From SB11 sp943370295 (GTDB lineage: Bacteria; Bacteroidota; Bacteroidia; UBA8524), in contig CALRQL020000018.1 in the NCBI GenBank assembly GCA_943370295.1, positions 7,875 to 71,874 of the forward strand: 64,000 bases of DNA, given 5' to 3'. Shown one piece after another: positions 42,570 to 52,296 of this stretch (its first letter is position 1; every line of letters begins with the position of its first letter). The notes beneath the pieces were generated by a model. The model had not been told where the DNA came from. It saw only the letters and a program-made list of their open reading frames with translations, and searched no databases. Position numbers and translations under genes: made by a program.

Positions 42570-42938
42570 ATGGAACCTGAAATTGTAGTAGAAAATCCTA
42601 CCCTAACTGAACAGGCATTGTGCCTGCAAATGATTTTACCCGTTAGAGATGCGCTGAATGCATTAAGCGGACACTGGAAACTACCCATCATTGTTTCGGT
42701 TTCTTTTGGACCAAAGCGGTTTAAACAAATCTCAAAAGAGGTGAGCGGCATTACGGATAAAATGCTATCGAAAGAGTTGAAAGAACTGGAGGAGAATAAG
42801 TTGGTAAAAAGGACGGTGTATGATTCATTTCCACCAAAAGTAGAATACTCAATTACCGAGCATGGTAAATCGCTAAAAAGGGTGATAAAAGAATTGTGTG
42901 AATGGGGGACTGAACACCGCAAAACGGTAATGGAGTAA
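42570..42938 (+). CDS. HxlR-family transcriptional regulator
   Basis: The 122-residue protein has the winged-helix HxlR pattern: LSGHWKLPIIVSVSFGPKRF, GITDKMLSKELKELEENKLV, the wing PPKVEYSITEHGKSL and a C-terminal dimer helix. A cysteine near the N-terminus (LCLQMILP) is in the position of the redox-sensing Cys of several HxlR proteins. Together with the divergent thiol oxidoreductase this suggests thiol/electrophile stress sensing, which is inference. Confidence 0.9.
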   Translation: MEPEIVVENPTLTEQALCLQMILPVRDALNALSGHWKLPIIVSVSFGPKRFKQISKEVSGITDKMLSKELKELEENKLVKRTVYDSFPPKVEYSITEHGKSLKRVIKELCEWGTEHRKTVME

Positions 42939-42941
42939 GGA

Positions 42942-43889
42942 CTACTTATCCATGTTCACTTTTTCATCAATAATGTACTCGGGTCGGTTTTTTACCTCGT
43001 CTAAAATGTTACCGATGTACTCGCCCACCACACCGATGGTAAGTAACTGTACTCCTCCAAAAAAGATAATTGTAATGATGGTGCTTGCCCAACCGGGTAC
43101 AGTATAGCCGCCACCCAACTGCACATACAGCACATACACGGTAAGTATGATACCAATCAATATGCTTATAAAACCAAGGGTAAGAGACGTTTTAAGCGGC
43201 TTTTTGCTAAAGTAAAACATGGCAATACTTGCCAAATGCAGCATTTTACGAAGTGTGTACTTGGTGCTGCCGTGTTGGCGGGCATCGCGGTTATAGTGCA
43301 GTGGCATTTGCTTAAAACCCATCCAGCTGATAATGCCGCGTATGTATTTATTTTTCTCGCTAAAACCGTTAAAAGTATCAATCACCTTGCGGTCAATCAA
43401 ACGGAAATCGCCGGTATCGGTATTTAAATCCATATCCGCAAGGCGGTTTAGCAAGCGGTAGAACCAACGGGCGGTTAGTTTTTTAAACCATGTTTCGCCT
43501 TTGCGTTCTTTGCGCACGCCGTAAACCACATTGCACGTATTTTGACGGTAAATAGCCACCATTTCGGTAATCAGTTCAGGAGGGTCTTGCATATCGGCAT
43601 CCAGTATCACTGCCACATCCCCTTTGCAATGGGCAATACCTGCCCCCACGGCTGCCTGATGCCCGAAATTTCGTGAAAAAGAAAGCAGCTTTACCACAGG
43701 GTTTGCCGCGGAAAGCTGCTTCAAAATATCCAACGTGGCATCTTTGCTGCCATCGTTTATAAAAAGCACTTCGTAACCATTGTTCCAATCGCCTTGCATG
43801 GCGGCCAACACACGTTGGCAAGCAAGGGCTATCCCTTCCTGCTCGTTAAAGCAAGGAATAATGACCGAAACAAAGGGAGCTGCTTTCAT
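42942..43889 (-). CDS. Family 2 glycosyltransferase with two C-terminal membrane helices (GtrB/DPM1-like)
   Basis: The 315-residue protein has a GT-A domain (about 5-225): SVIIPCFNEQEGI, GYEVLFINDGSKD, FSRNFGHQAAVGAGI and VILDADMQDPPELI (DxD). Two membrane helices follow (about 235-305). Such enzymes attach a sugar to undecaprenyl phosphate at the inner membrane. It starts 6 bases after the carboxylase gene, in an operon with yebC; its tail-to-tail neighbour is the HxlR gene 3 bases away. Confidence 0.92.
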   Translation of the reverse strand: MKAAPFVSVIIPCFNEQEGIALACQRVLAAMQGDWNNGYEVLFINDGSKDATLDILKQLSAANPVVKLLSFSRNFGHQAAVGAGIAHCKGDVAVILDADMQDPPELITEMVAIYRQNTCNVVYGVRKERKGETWFKKLTARWFYRLLNRLADMDLNTDTGDFRLIDRKVIDTFNGFSEKNKYIRGIISWMGFKQMPLHYNRDARQHGSTKYTLRKMLHLASIAMFYFSKKPLKTSLTLGFISILIGIILTVYVLYVQLGGGYTVPGWASTIITIIFFGGVQLLTIGVVGEYIGNILDEVKNRPEYIIDEKVNMDK

Positions 43890-43895
43890 AGATTC

Positions 43896-45437
43896 TTACA
43901 ACGGAATATTACCGTGTTTCTTGCGAGGAAGGTTAGCTACTTTGTTTTCCAACATTTTAAAGGCCGAAATCAGCCTTTCGCGGGTTTCTTCGGGTAATAT
44001 TACCTCGTCGATGAAACCCCGGGCTGCTGCACGGTAGGGGTTGGCAAACAACTCAGCATATTCGGCTTCTTTGGCTTTTAGTTGAGCCTCGTGGTCTTCG
44101 GCATCTGCTATCTCCTTTTTGAAGATAATTTCAGCCGCGCCTTTAGCACCCATTACAGCAATTTCTGCCGTTGGCCATGCAAAGTTCATATCAGCACCAA
44201 TGTGTTTGCTGTTCATTACATCATAAGCACCACCGTAGGCCTTACGGGTGATAACGGTAACGCGGGGAACTGTTGCCTCGCTAAATGCGTATAGTAGTTT
44301 AGCTCCGTTGGTAATGATGGCGTTCCACTCTTGGTCGGTACCGGGAAGGAAACCGGGTACGTCTTCAAACACCAACAAAGGAATGTTGAAGCAATCACAG
44401 AAACGCACGAAACGGGCTGCTTTTTGCGATGATTTTATATCCAATACACCCGCTAAAAACGCAGGTTGATTGGCTACAATACCTATGCTGCGACCGGCTA
44501 AGCGGGCAAAACCTACAACAATATTTTCGGCAAAGTCTTTATGTACTTCAAAGAAACTGGTATCATCCACCACACCTTCAATTACCTCGCGGATATCGTA
44601 GGGTTGGTTGGCGTTTTCAGGAACGATATTTTTTAGTTGCGGCCTCGATTCATCGTGAGGAGTGTAGGGCAACATCGGAGCGTTTTCTTCACAGTTTTGA
44701 GGGACATAACTCAACAGGCGTTTCAACCCGTTAATACACTCAACCTCGTTGGCACTGGCAAAGTGAGCCACCCCTGATTTGGCCGAATGTACCGATGCAC
44801 CGCCCAAGTCTTCGCTGCTCACTTCTTCGTGGGTAACGGTTTTCACTACGTTAGGACCTGTTACGAACATATAAGAGGTTTTCTCTACCATGAAAATAAA
44901 ATCTGTGATAGCAGGCGAATACACTGCACCGCCGGCACAAGGCCCCATAATGGCTGATATTTGAGGGATAACCCCCGATGAAAGGGTATTGCGGTAAAAT
45001 ATATCGGCATAACCGCCCAATGATACCACACCTTCTTGTATACGCGCACCGCCTGAGTCGTTAAGACCGATAACAGGGGCTCCACTTTTCATGGCCAAGT
45101 CCATCACCTTGCAAATCTTCTCAGCAAAGGTTTCTGAAAGCGAACCGCCAAACACGGTAAAATCTTGCGAAAACACGTAGGTAAGCCTACCGTTTACTGT
45201 ACCGTAGCCTGTTACAACACCATCGCCCAGCACTATTTGCTTATCCATACCAAAATCGGTACTGCGGTGGGTAACAAAGGCTCCTATCTCATTAAAACTG
45301 CCTTCATCAAGCAATAGGTGTATGCGCTCGCGGGCAGTAAGTTTACCTTTTTTATGCTGGTCGGCTATGCGTTTTTCGCCACCGCCCAAAAGGGCTTCTT
45401 GGCGCAGTTGCATCAGTTTTTCGCGTTTATCCATCAT
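43896..45437 (-). CDS. Acyl-CoA (propionyl-CoA type) carboxylase beta subunit
   Basis: The 513-residue carboxyltransferase shows GGEKRIADQHKKGKLTARER, SGARIQEGVVSLGGYADIF, GPCAGGAVYSPAITDFIFM and AYGGAYDVMNSKHIGAD, with two crotonase-like halves. It moves the carboxyl group from biotin to propionyl- or acetyl-CoA; the biotin carboxylase and carrier are not in this window. It starts 2 bases after the yebC stop codon. Confidence 0.92.
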   Translation of the reverse strand: MMDKREKLMQLRQEALLGGGEKRIADQHKKGKLTARERIHLLLDEGSFNEIGAFVTHRSTDFGMDKQIVLGDGVVTGYGTVNGRLTYVFSQDFTVFGGSLSETFAEKICKVMDLAMKSGAPVIGLNDSGGARIQEGVVSLGGYADIFYRNTLSSGVIPQISAIMGPCAGGAVYSPAITDFIFMVEKTSYMFVTGPNVVKTVTHEEVSSEDLGGASVHSAKSGVAHFASANEVECINGLKRLLSYVPQNCEENAPMLPYTPHDESRPQLKNIVPENANQPYDIREVIEGVVDDTSFFEVHKDFAENIVVGFARLAGRSIGIVANQPAFLAGVLDIKSSQKAARFVRFCDCFNIPLLVFEDVPGFLPGTDQEWNAIITNGAKLLYAFSEATVPRVTVITRKAYGGAYDVMNSKHIGADMNFAWPTAEIAVMGAKGAAEIIFKKEIADAEDHEAQLKAKEAEYAELFANPYRAAARGFIDEVILPEETRERLISAFKMLENKVANLPRKKHGNIPL

Positions 45438-45439
45438 GG

Positions 45440-46186
45440 TTAGTTTAGTATTTCGGCTATTTCTTCTGAAAATTCAACGTTATGGTAAAATGTTTTTACA
45501 TCATCGTCTGCATCTAGGTTGTCAATCAGTTTGGCAAACTTAGCAGCATCTTCTTTATTTATCTGTTTAAAAATTTTAGGTACGTATTGCAAGCCGCTTT
45601 TTTGCGGGGTGATGCCCAACTCATCCAGTTTTTTGCTCAACGAGCCAAAATCTTCACGGGCACAAGATGTTGACACAAACGTTTCATCCACTTCCACTTC
45701 ATCAGCACCGCCGTCAATCAGTTCAAGGGTCAGGGTATCCTCGTCCATGCCTTCGGGCATGGTAAATTCAAATACGCCTTTTTGGTCGAACACAAAGTTT
45801 AATGAGCCATTGGTGGCAAGGCTGCCTTCTACTTTGTTAAAGTAGGTGCGCAGATTGGCAATGGTGCGGTTTAGGTTATCGGTAGTACATTCAATAATAA
45901 TCCCTACGTTTCCGGGGCCGTATGCTTCATACATCACATCGCTAAAGCTTTCGCCGCCTGCACCGCTGGCTTTGTTAATAGCACGGTTTATGTTGTCGCT
46001 CGGTACGCTTTGTCCGCGGGCGTTTTGCATGGCCAAACGCAGACGCGGATTGCTATCAGGGTTAGGGCCGCCTACTTTGGCAGCTACGTAAATTTCTTTA
46101 ACCAGCTTGGTAAACAAGGCCGAACGGCGTTTATCAGCTGCTCCCTTCTTGTGTTTTATATTGGCCCATCTGCTGTGCCCTGCCAT
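45440..46186 (-). CDS. YebC/PmpR-family protein
   Basis: The 248-residue protein starts MAGHSRWANIKHKKGAADK and contains VPSDNINRAINKASGAGG and YEAYGPGNVGIIIECTTDN, diagnostic for the YebC/TACO1 family. Members act as transcription regulators or help ribosomes through difficult motifs. It is first in a tightly packed operon (yebC, carboxylase, glycosyltransferase). Confidence 0.95.
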   Translation of the reverse strand: MAGHSRWANIKHKKGAADKRRSALFTKLVKEIYVAAKVGGPNPDSNPRLRLAMQNARGQSVPSDNINRAINKASGAGGESFSDVMYEAYGPGNVGIIIECTTDNLNRTIANLRTYFNKVEGSLATNGSLNFVFDQKGVFEFTMPEGMDEDTLTLELIDGGADEVEVDETFVSTSCAREDFGSLSKKLDELGITPQKSGLQYVPKIFKQINKEDAAKFAKLIDNLDADDDVKTFYHNVEFSEEIAEILN

Positions 46187-46264
46187 TTTTTGCTATTCTC
46201 TTTTTTTGGTGAAGGGCAAAAATAGGTATTCTGTCTGTTTTATGGGTAGGAACGGCCATAAAAC

Positions 46265-46293
46265 AAAAAAGCCTTGCTAAAAAAGCAAGGCTT
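46265..46293 (-). terminator. Terminator after the lipocalin-like lipoprotein gene
   Basis: AAGCCTTGCT and AGCAAGGCTT form a perfect stem around AAAAA/TTTTT, followed by TTTTTTG in the minus direction. Confidence 0.75.
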
Positions 46294-46311
46294 GGTAATA
46301 CTCTTGTTTAT

Positions 46312-46794
46312 TTATTTCGACTCATAAGTTGTTATGGTGGCATAAAACACGCCATCTTCTAACTGATAAGACTCTAATACTATTTTTGATTCTGAGAATT
46401 CTAGTATTTTGTTTGTTGATTTAAGTCCTATAGCTGAAAACATATTAAGTCGCGTTTCATCTTCTGCAATTTCCCAGGTACCTATTGCTGTTAGATCCGG
46501 ATCAGTAGAGTTGCATCTACTAAAGCCTTCTACACAATCATATGTTTTATCTTCATAGAATAGAAATAGATTATCTCTGCTGCAAGTATTTTCTTCGGCA
46601 AATAAATCCGTAACTTCTTTTCCGTTAATAAGTTTGGCCGGACGTATGTTTTGGGCTGTCTTTTGCCACCTTTTGTAAAGAAGCATATCTGCTTTTGATG
46701 GTGTAGCTGTAATAGTACTTTCGTCAGATTTTGAGCAGGAGAAAATGCTCATCACCATAATGCTGATGCAGGCGATAGCTAAAAGTTTTTTCAT
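46312..46794 (-). CDS. Small lipoprotein with lipocalin-like domain
   Basis: From MKKLLAIACISIMVMSIFSC the precursor has 160 residues, with a lipobox cysteine at residue 20. The rest has the pattern of Bacteroidota lipocalin-like lipoproteins: RWQKTAQNI, LFLFYEDKTYDCVEG, IGTWEIAEDETRLNMF and a final beta strand. Ligand unknown. It is a single-gene unit with its own terminator. Confidence 0.7.
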   Translation of the reverse strand: MKKLLAIACISIMVMSIFSCSKSDESTITATPSKADMLLYKRWQKTAQNIRPAKLINGKEVTDLFAEENTCSRDNLFLFYEDKTYDCVEGFSRCNSTDPDLTAIGTWEIAEDETRLNMFSAIGLKSTNKILEFSESKIVLESYQLEDGVFYATITTYESK

Positions 46795-46965
46795 GATGTT
46801 AGTTAGCGTTTGTAATCTATAGGGCAAGTTATATTTTTTAAGTAAAAATGAATAGAGAATAATTTTTTTTTGGAAAGGTTTGTAATTGTGTTAGATAAGC
46901 AAAACAATATAAAAACCAACAATACAGCATTGGTTTCTCATTTCCGATAAACGGTATAAAACAAA

Positions 46966-46994
46966 AAATCCCCTACATACTATGCAGGGGATTT
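46966..46994 (-). terminator. Terminator after the T9SS-cargo gene
   Basis: AAATCCCCTGCAT and ATGTAGGGGATTT pair with one mismatch and are followed by TTTGTTTT in the minus direction, 24 bases past the stop codon at 47018. Confidence 0.75.
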
Positions 46995-47017
46995 GTATAA
47001 CTTAATTTGTTAAGCAA

Positions 47018-47914
47018 TTACTTCTTAACAACAATTTTGTCGGTTTTCAATACTGAACCTGCTTGTAGTTGGTAGAAATAAACTCCTTCAGCAAGGTTTT
47101 CAGCGTTAAACTTAACAGTTTGTTCGCCAGCTTCTTGCATACCTTCAAAAATGTTCATTACCTCGCGGCCTGAAATGTCGAACAATTTCACAGCTACTTC
47201 TTGAGCAACAGGAAGGTTGTAGCTAATGCTGGTGTTACCTGCAGTTGGGTTAGGGTAAACATTTACTTTACCTACTTTACCGTAGTTTTCCATTGTTTCT
47301 TCAACAGATACACCAAAGCTGTTAAACCTTAGGTTATCAACAAACAAAGCAGTGTTTGGGCTAAGTTGGCTAGTTTGGGTTGGCAACAATATAAAGTTGA
47401 TGAAGCATGAATCAGGGTTCCCTGTTACATTTTGCCTGTAAGCAACGTTCAAAGAAAGGTCAGTCCAGTTAGCAGCAGTTCCTTGACCCAAAGTACCAAC
47501 AGTTTGGCTAACGGTATCGCCGTTGTTCTTTTTGGTAGTGATAACAATTGCTAAACCTTCTCCTTGGATTTGAGGGAAATACATAGCGGAGAAAGTAAAC
47601 GATACTGGACGTTGTGTAAATGCAAATGCATTTCCATAGTTACCTAAAAAGTATTGACCTGCGTTGTTAGGATCTGGAGCATGGAAAACGCCTACAAAGT
47701 ATTGACCTGCGCTAGCATTGCGGGTTACAGCACCTTGCTGGGTGTTGATGGTGATTGATTGGAATACCCTGAAGTTATTTCCGTTCCATCCATCACCCAT
47801 AACGGTATCATTACCTGCTACGTTCCAAGTTTCAAAGCTGTTGTTAGGGATTTGAGCCAAAGCTGCAATGCTGCAAACAAATAGCATTACTGCTGAAAGT
47901 AAAATTTTTTTCAT
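47018..47914 (-). CDS. Secreted protein with T9SS type A sorting domain
   Basis: The 298-residue protein has a signal peptide (MKKILLSAVMLFVCSIAALAQ), a jelly-roll-like domain (about 22-200) starting NNSFETWNV, as in putative carbohydrate-binding domains of Bacteroidota, and a T9SS sorting domain (about 215-298: VNVYPNPTAGNTSISY, LAEGVYFYQLQ, KTDKIVVKK). It is exported across the outer membrane by type IX secretion. Function of the core unknown. Confidence 0.82.
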   Translation of the reverse strand: MKKILLSAVMLFVCSIAALAQIPNNSFETWNVAGNDTVMGDGWNGNNFRVFQSITINTQQGAVTRNASAGQYFVGVFHAPDPNNAGQYFLGNYGNAFAFTQRPVSFTFSAMYFPQIQGEGLAIVITTKKNNGDTVSQTVGTLGQGTAANWTDLSLNVAYRQNVTGNPDSCFINFILLPTQTSQLSPNTALFVDNLRFNSFGVSVEETMENYGKVGKVNVYPNPTAGNTSISYNLPVAQEVAVKLFDISGREVMNIFEGMQEAGEQTVKFNAENLAEGVYFYQLQAGSVLKTDKIVVKK

Positions 47915-47985
47915 GACTTATGGTGTATGTAATTTAATTGTTAATTGCAAAGTAAAGACTAATGTTTAATAATACACGTTGCCTG

Positions 47986-50900
47986 CTACACAAAAATATT
48001 TTCTAATTCTTCTACACTAAGGGTAGAAAGAAACGTATTGTCCGTGTTTATAAGCGTTTGTGCCAACTCTAGCTTACGCTTTTGCAGGGTAAGTATTTTC
48101 TCTTCAACCGTGCCGCGGGTGATAAATTTATAGTTAAACACGTTTTTGGTTTGCCCGATGCGGTAACTGCGGTCTGTGGCTTGCCTTTCTACAGCAGGGT
48201 TCCACCATGGGTCAACTATAAATACATAATCAGCTTCGGTAAGGTTTAAACCTACCCCACCGGCTCGTAATGAGATTAGGAATACCCCTGCACTTTTATC
48301 TTTTTGGAACTTATTTACCTCCGCTTGTCGTTGCTTGGCACTGTACGTACCGTCAATATAGCAATAAGGTACGCTCTTATCATCGAGGTACTTTTTAAAA
48401 ATGTGTAGCTGCTTTACAAACTGAGAGAAGATAAGCACCTTGTGGTTTTCAGCAAGTGCAATCTCCAGCTTACGGATAATCTCGTCAAACTTACCGCTGT
48501 GCCCCAAGTATTCATCGTTCACCAACAAGGGATGGTTGGCAATTTGGCGCAGCATCATTAAGCCTTTTAGTATTTGCAGTTTCGATTTATTAAGCCCAAA
48601 CTCAGTTACCGATTTCAATATCTGATTACGGTATTTGGCTTTAGTAGCTTCATAAATTTGCTCCTGCTCCTCGGTCATCTCACAATAATATACTTGCTCA
48701 TATTTCTCAGGCAGGTCTTTAGCTACCTGCTCTTTGGTACGGCGCAGTATAAACGGATCGATGATTTTTTGCAGGCGGTTCCGTTGCAATTCGTTCCCGT
48801 TTTTCTCAATCGGGATAACAAACTTTTCACTAAAAAAGGTGAAGTTACCCAGCAAACCCGGGTTTAGGAAGTTCATTTGCGACCACAAGTCGGTAATGGA
48901 GTTCTCAACCGGAGTACCTGTAAGCACCAGCTTGTTACGTGCTTGTAAACTGTTTACCGCCCTTGCTGTTTGCGAAGCCGGGTTTTTTATGAACTGACTT
49001 TCATCCAATATCACATAGTGAAAGTTAAAGTCTTTTAATATGTCAATATCCAACCTTACAACACCGTAGGTGGTAATTATCAAATCGTAATGCCTGAAAT
49101 AAGCAATCTCACGGTTGCGGTAGGTGCCCGTATAAATAAACACCTTTAGTCCCGGTGCAAAATTCTCAGCCTCGCTTTGCCAGTTATATATCAGCGAAGT
49201 AGGCAATATAATAAGGTTGGTATGCCTGTTTTTTTGGTACGAAACAACTTTGGGCGGTAGCGAAGGCATTTCTATAGTGCCTGCATTGCCAAAAAGGTCA
49301 AGCTGGTTAAGGGCAGCAGCCTTTTTAGCCCCATCGTCAAACAACAGTGCTTGCCCTTGTGCAGCTTCGGTTTGTATGGCTTCCTCCAGCACAGGGTTTT
49401 GATCGGCAAGGTCGGCCTCCCGTTGCAGCATGGCAAGGGTTTGGACAGTCTTTCCCAAACCCATATCATCGGCAAGGCAACCCCCAAAACGGTTTTTCTG
49501 TAAAAAGTAAAACCAGTTATAGCCCTCGCGTTGGTAAGGCCTCAGCTCGCCCTTAAACCCTTCTGAAAGCGGTTCACCTTCGTGCAGGTGTTTGAAATCA
49601 AGCTTCGAAAGTTTGTCTTTCAACTCTTTACTATCGGCCGGCGATTGTAATTCATCTATCAGTTTCCAGTGATGCTTGCGTATGCGTATCCCGTCGCCGC
49701 TTTCGCTAAACTCCAGCAGGCTGCTGTATTTTTCAAACCACTCTTCGGGGATAATCGCAATCTCCCCGTTGGGCAATATGTATTCGCGTTTGCCTTGTAA
49801 AATATAGCTACGCAGTTGTATAAACTGTACTTCGTAAGTGCCAAACTTCACCACAGCCATTACATCAAACCAGTCTTTATACTCGTTTACTTGTATTGAT
49901 AAGGTGCTTTGGCCAATAAAGTATTTACTGTTGTGCGTGTCTTGCTCAATTATAAACTTATTATCCTTAAGCAGTTTGCTGTACTCGTTCAGCCATTGTA
50001 TGGATGCATACGGACTTTTACTACCATCAGGGCGACGCACGGTAAAGGAACAACCCTCAATCAGCTTTAAGCCTTTTGAGGCAATCAGCAGCTTTTGATG
50101 TTCTTCCCATTCCTTGGGTCGTTTCAGGCGTTTAAAGATGTAATTATCGCCTTCTTTTTCAAGTATTACTGAGATACGCTTTGTAGCGTGGTAAGGAAAC
50201 TCTTGCTTGTTGTAGCGGAAATAAAGGTTCAGCCTTACTTCATCACCCCAGCCGTCGTCAATCTTTAAAACGGGTATCCCTACTAATGATTCGGTTTTTA
50301 TGTCAAACCCAACGGCGTGCACGTCGAATTTCTCTACCAACGGGACTACAAACTTTTCAAAGTACTTGGCCTCGGTAGCTTTGGGTATCATAATAAACCG
50401 CTTGCTAAGGAAGGGCAGCAGTTTATTACCGTCAACGTTCTTTTCAAAATTATACAGCATACCGTTTACAAGCATCCACGCAGGGCGGGTGGTAACCATT
50501 ATGCCGTCGCGCTGAGAAAACTCAACCCGTTCGTTATTGTATTTTATAGTAGGGAAGTAGCGCACTTTGTCATCGTCGCGCCTGAAATGAAACAACACCG
50601 ATGCCTTTTGGGTAGCCACTTTCACCACTTTTGAGGTGGGATTACCTTCTTTGCCCAATATAAACAGCTTTTTTCCGCGCAGCATTTCAATGGCCTCGGC
50701 TACACGTTTTTCAATGTAGGGGCGTATGAAACTTTTGTTTAGCTCTTCGGTAAAGTGTTTTTTGAAAAACTCGGCGGGGCGTATGGTAGCTTGGGTATGG
50801 AATTTTTTTACAATTACCTCTTGATCCAACTCGCCCAATAAATTCACCAGCTTACGGTCGGTATCGTCTACCCCTTTCTCGTAATAATCAATAGTGGTAT

Positions 50901-51039
50901 TAAACACCTTTTGATGGGTGAGTGTGTAATTGCCCAATGTGTTAATCTGCACCACGTGCGGCTCTATGAGCAGCCCGAGATGGGGATGATCAACAAGGGT
51001 ATATACCAATTCAAAAGGTTGTGTATTTACTACTTTCAA
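47986..51039 (-). CDS. SNF2/HepA-family DNA-dependent ATPase
   Basis: The 1017-residue protein has a large N-terminal region (about 1-510) of unassigned fold, then a SNF2 helicase core: DDMGLGKTVQTLAML (motif I), IILPTSLIYNW (Ia), VILDESQFIKN (II), LTGTPVENSITDLWSQM (III), and in the second lobe FSQFVKQL, SLRAGGVGLNLTEADYVF and DRSYRIGQTKNVFNYKF. Such proteins remodel protein-DNA complexes. No methylase or nuclease is adjacent, so a defence role is not supported. Confidence 0.9.
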   Translation of the reverse strand: MKVVNTQPFELVYTLVDHPHLGLLIEPHVVQINTLGNYTLTHQKVFNTTIDYYEKGVDDTDRKLVNLLGELDQEVIVKKFHTQATIRPAEFFKKHFTEELNKSFIRPYIEKRVAEAIEMLRGKKLFILGKEGNPTSKVVKVATQKASVLFHFRRDDDKVRYFPTIKYNNERVEFSQRDGIMVTTRPAWMLVNGMLYNFEKNVDGNKLLPFLSKRFIMIPKATEAKYFEKFVVPLVEKFDVHAVGFDIKTESLVGIPVLKIDDGWGDEVRLNLYFRYNKQEFPYHATKRISVILEKEGDNYIFKRLKRPKEWEEHQKLLIASKGLKLIEGCSFTVRRPDGSKSPYASIQWLNEYSKLLKDNKFIIEQDTHNSKYFIGQSTLSIQVNEYKDWFDVMAVVKFGTYEVQFIQLRSYILQGKREYILPNGEIAIIPEEWFEKYSSLLEFSESGDGIRIRKHHWKLIDELQSPADSKELKDKLSKLDFKHLHEGEPLSEGFKGELRPYQREGYNWFYFLQKNRFGGCLADDMGLGKTVQTLAMLQREADLADQNPVLEEAIQTEAAQGQALLFDDGAKKAAALNQLDLFGNAGTIEMPSLPPKVVSYQKNRHTNLIILPTSLIYNWQSEAENFAPGLKVFIYTGTYRNREIAYFRHYDLIITTYGVVRLDIDILKDFNFHYVILDESQFIKNPASQTARAVNSLQARNKLVLTGTPVENSITDLWSQMNFLNPGLLGNFTFFSEKFVIPIEKNGNELQRNRLQKIIDPFILRRTKEQVAKDLPEKYEQVYYCEMTEEQEQIYEATKAKYRNQILKSVTEFGLNKSKLQILKGLMMLRQIANHPLLVNDEYLGHSGKFDEIIRKLEIALAENHKVLIFSQFVKQLHIFKKYLDDKSVPYCYIDGTYSAKQRQAEVNKFQKDKSAGVFLISLRAGGVGLNLTEADYVFIVDPWWNPAVERQATDRSYRIGQTKNVFNYKFITRGTVEEKILTLQKRKLELAQTLINTDNTFLSTLSVEELENIFV

Positions 51040-51123
51040 CTCCGTACTGCTTTTTTACATGCAGATTAACCGTGCAAGATAGGCCAAACAGACCTTTGGC
51101 TACAAGTATGTGGAAAACAGTTT

Positions 51124-52194
51124 TTAGTACCGGTTGGCAATATTGAGGCCAACTATGTAACTGTCAAGGTATTTGATAATGAACAAATGATAGGTGAAAA
51201 GAGGGGTACGGTTCAATGGCTCTTCTGAGTAGATAGGGCATGAATATCCGCTTTGCTCTACAATATTAGCATAATCATTCGGGTCAAAAAATTCATTGTA
51301 GGGTAAAAATTTCCACTGCAACCGTTGCCTGTTTTTTTGGCTGAAGCGTTTATCGGCAAAAGCATTGTTTTTTACCTTGGTATCCCACGTTTTAAATATT
51401 TTTTTAGCCTCTGCCAAACTGGGGCCTACATAAAACTCAGCAAAGTAACCGAAGGGCATCGCCAAATTTTCAGGTATAGCTTTTATATAAGCATTGCCAG
51501 CCCCTGTTATCATCACATTGGGCTTGTAGATGATTTGGTTATAAAGGTCTTTAGTGGCTTTGCCGCGTATGGGCTTTATATCGTCAAGCAGTCCTTTTTC
51601 TATTTGCTGAAACTCATTCTTCAATACGGGGTCGGCTTTTTTTGCATCGACTTTATAAGGAACAAAGCGACGGCGCACGTCTCCGTATATTTCCATATTT
51701 AGCTGCCCTGCCGAGCGGAACGAATCGGCATCAATGGTAGGGTAGGTGCCCCACATACGGATAAAAATTTCCTCCACCGTATCGCCTTCTTCATAATGGT
51801 AAGTGTATAGCAATGAGTCGCCGCGAGGGTTACGTTTTAAGCCCGAAAGACACCCCAATAAATTATAATCCATTTCTTGCAAGGCCATCAACACCGAAGC
51901 CGAATCGGGAATATTGGGTATCATGCACTCGTAATACAAGCCTTCAATGCCGCGCGAGATTATCTTTTCGTACTCAAAAAAGGCAAGGCCGAACGTAGCA
52001 TCATATCGGTCTTCGTTCGCAGTATTTAGTAAGTAAATACGGTCGCGCCCTGTTTGCTGCACAAATTGCTGGTTGGCATCGTTAACCACATCGGTAATAC
52101 CAATGCAGAAAAAACTATTGGGCTGGGCCTTGGCAACGGGCAACAGCGCGATAAAGAGTACTACGGTATAAAGGGTACGTAAACAGGCTTGCAT
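51124..52194 (-). CDS. Secreted protein of unknown function
   Basis: The 356-residue protein has a signal peptide (LYTVVLFIALLPVAKAQ) and no lipobox or T9SS domain. The mature part begins NSFFCIGITDVVNDANQQF and has no family I recognise; it is rich in Tyr and Phe. It is transcribed in the same direction as its neighbours but is separated by 80-100 bases on both sides. Confidence 0.6.
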   Translation of the reverse strand: MQACLRTLYTVVLFIALLPVAKAQPNSFFCIGITDVVNDANQQFVQQTGRDRIYLLNTANEDRYDATFGLAFFEYEKIISRGIEGLYYECMIPNIPDSASVLMALQEMDYNLLGCLSGLKRNPRGDSLLYTYHYEEGDTVEEIFIRMWGTYPTIDADSFRSAGQLNMEIYGDVRRRFVPYKVDAKKADPVLKNEFQQIEKGLLDDIKPIRGKATKDLYNQIIYKPNVMITGAGNAYIKAIPENLAMPFGYFAEFYVGPSLAEAKKIFKTWDTKVKNNAFADKRFSQKNRQRLQWKFLPYNEFFDPNDYANIVEQSGYSCPIYSEEPLNRTPLFTYHLFIIKYLDSYIVGLNIANRY

Positions 52195-52296
52195 TTTTTG
52201 TAATTATACAACAAAGATGCCTGAAATGGTATAAAAGTGGCCTTAGTGTGAAATAGGAATTAGTTGTTGGTGTTTAGGGATTAAAAATTAGAAGCT

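Noticed and set aside
47986..51039. DISARM- or type III restriction-like SNF2 defence gene
   Set aside because: No methylase, DUF1998 or phospholipase gene is nearby; it matches the stand-alone SNF2 type.
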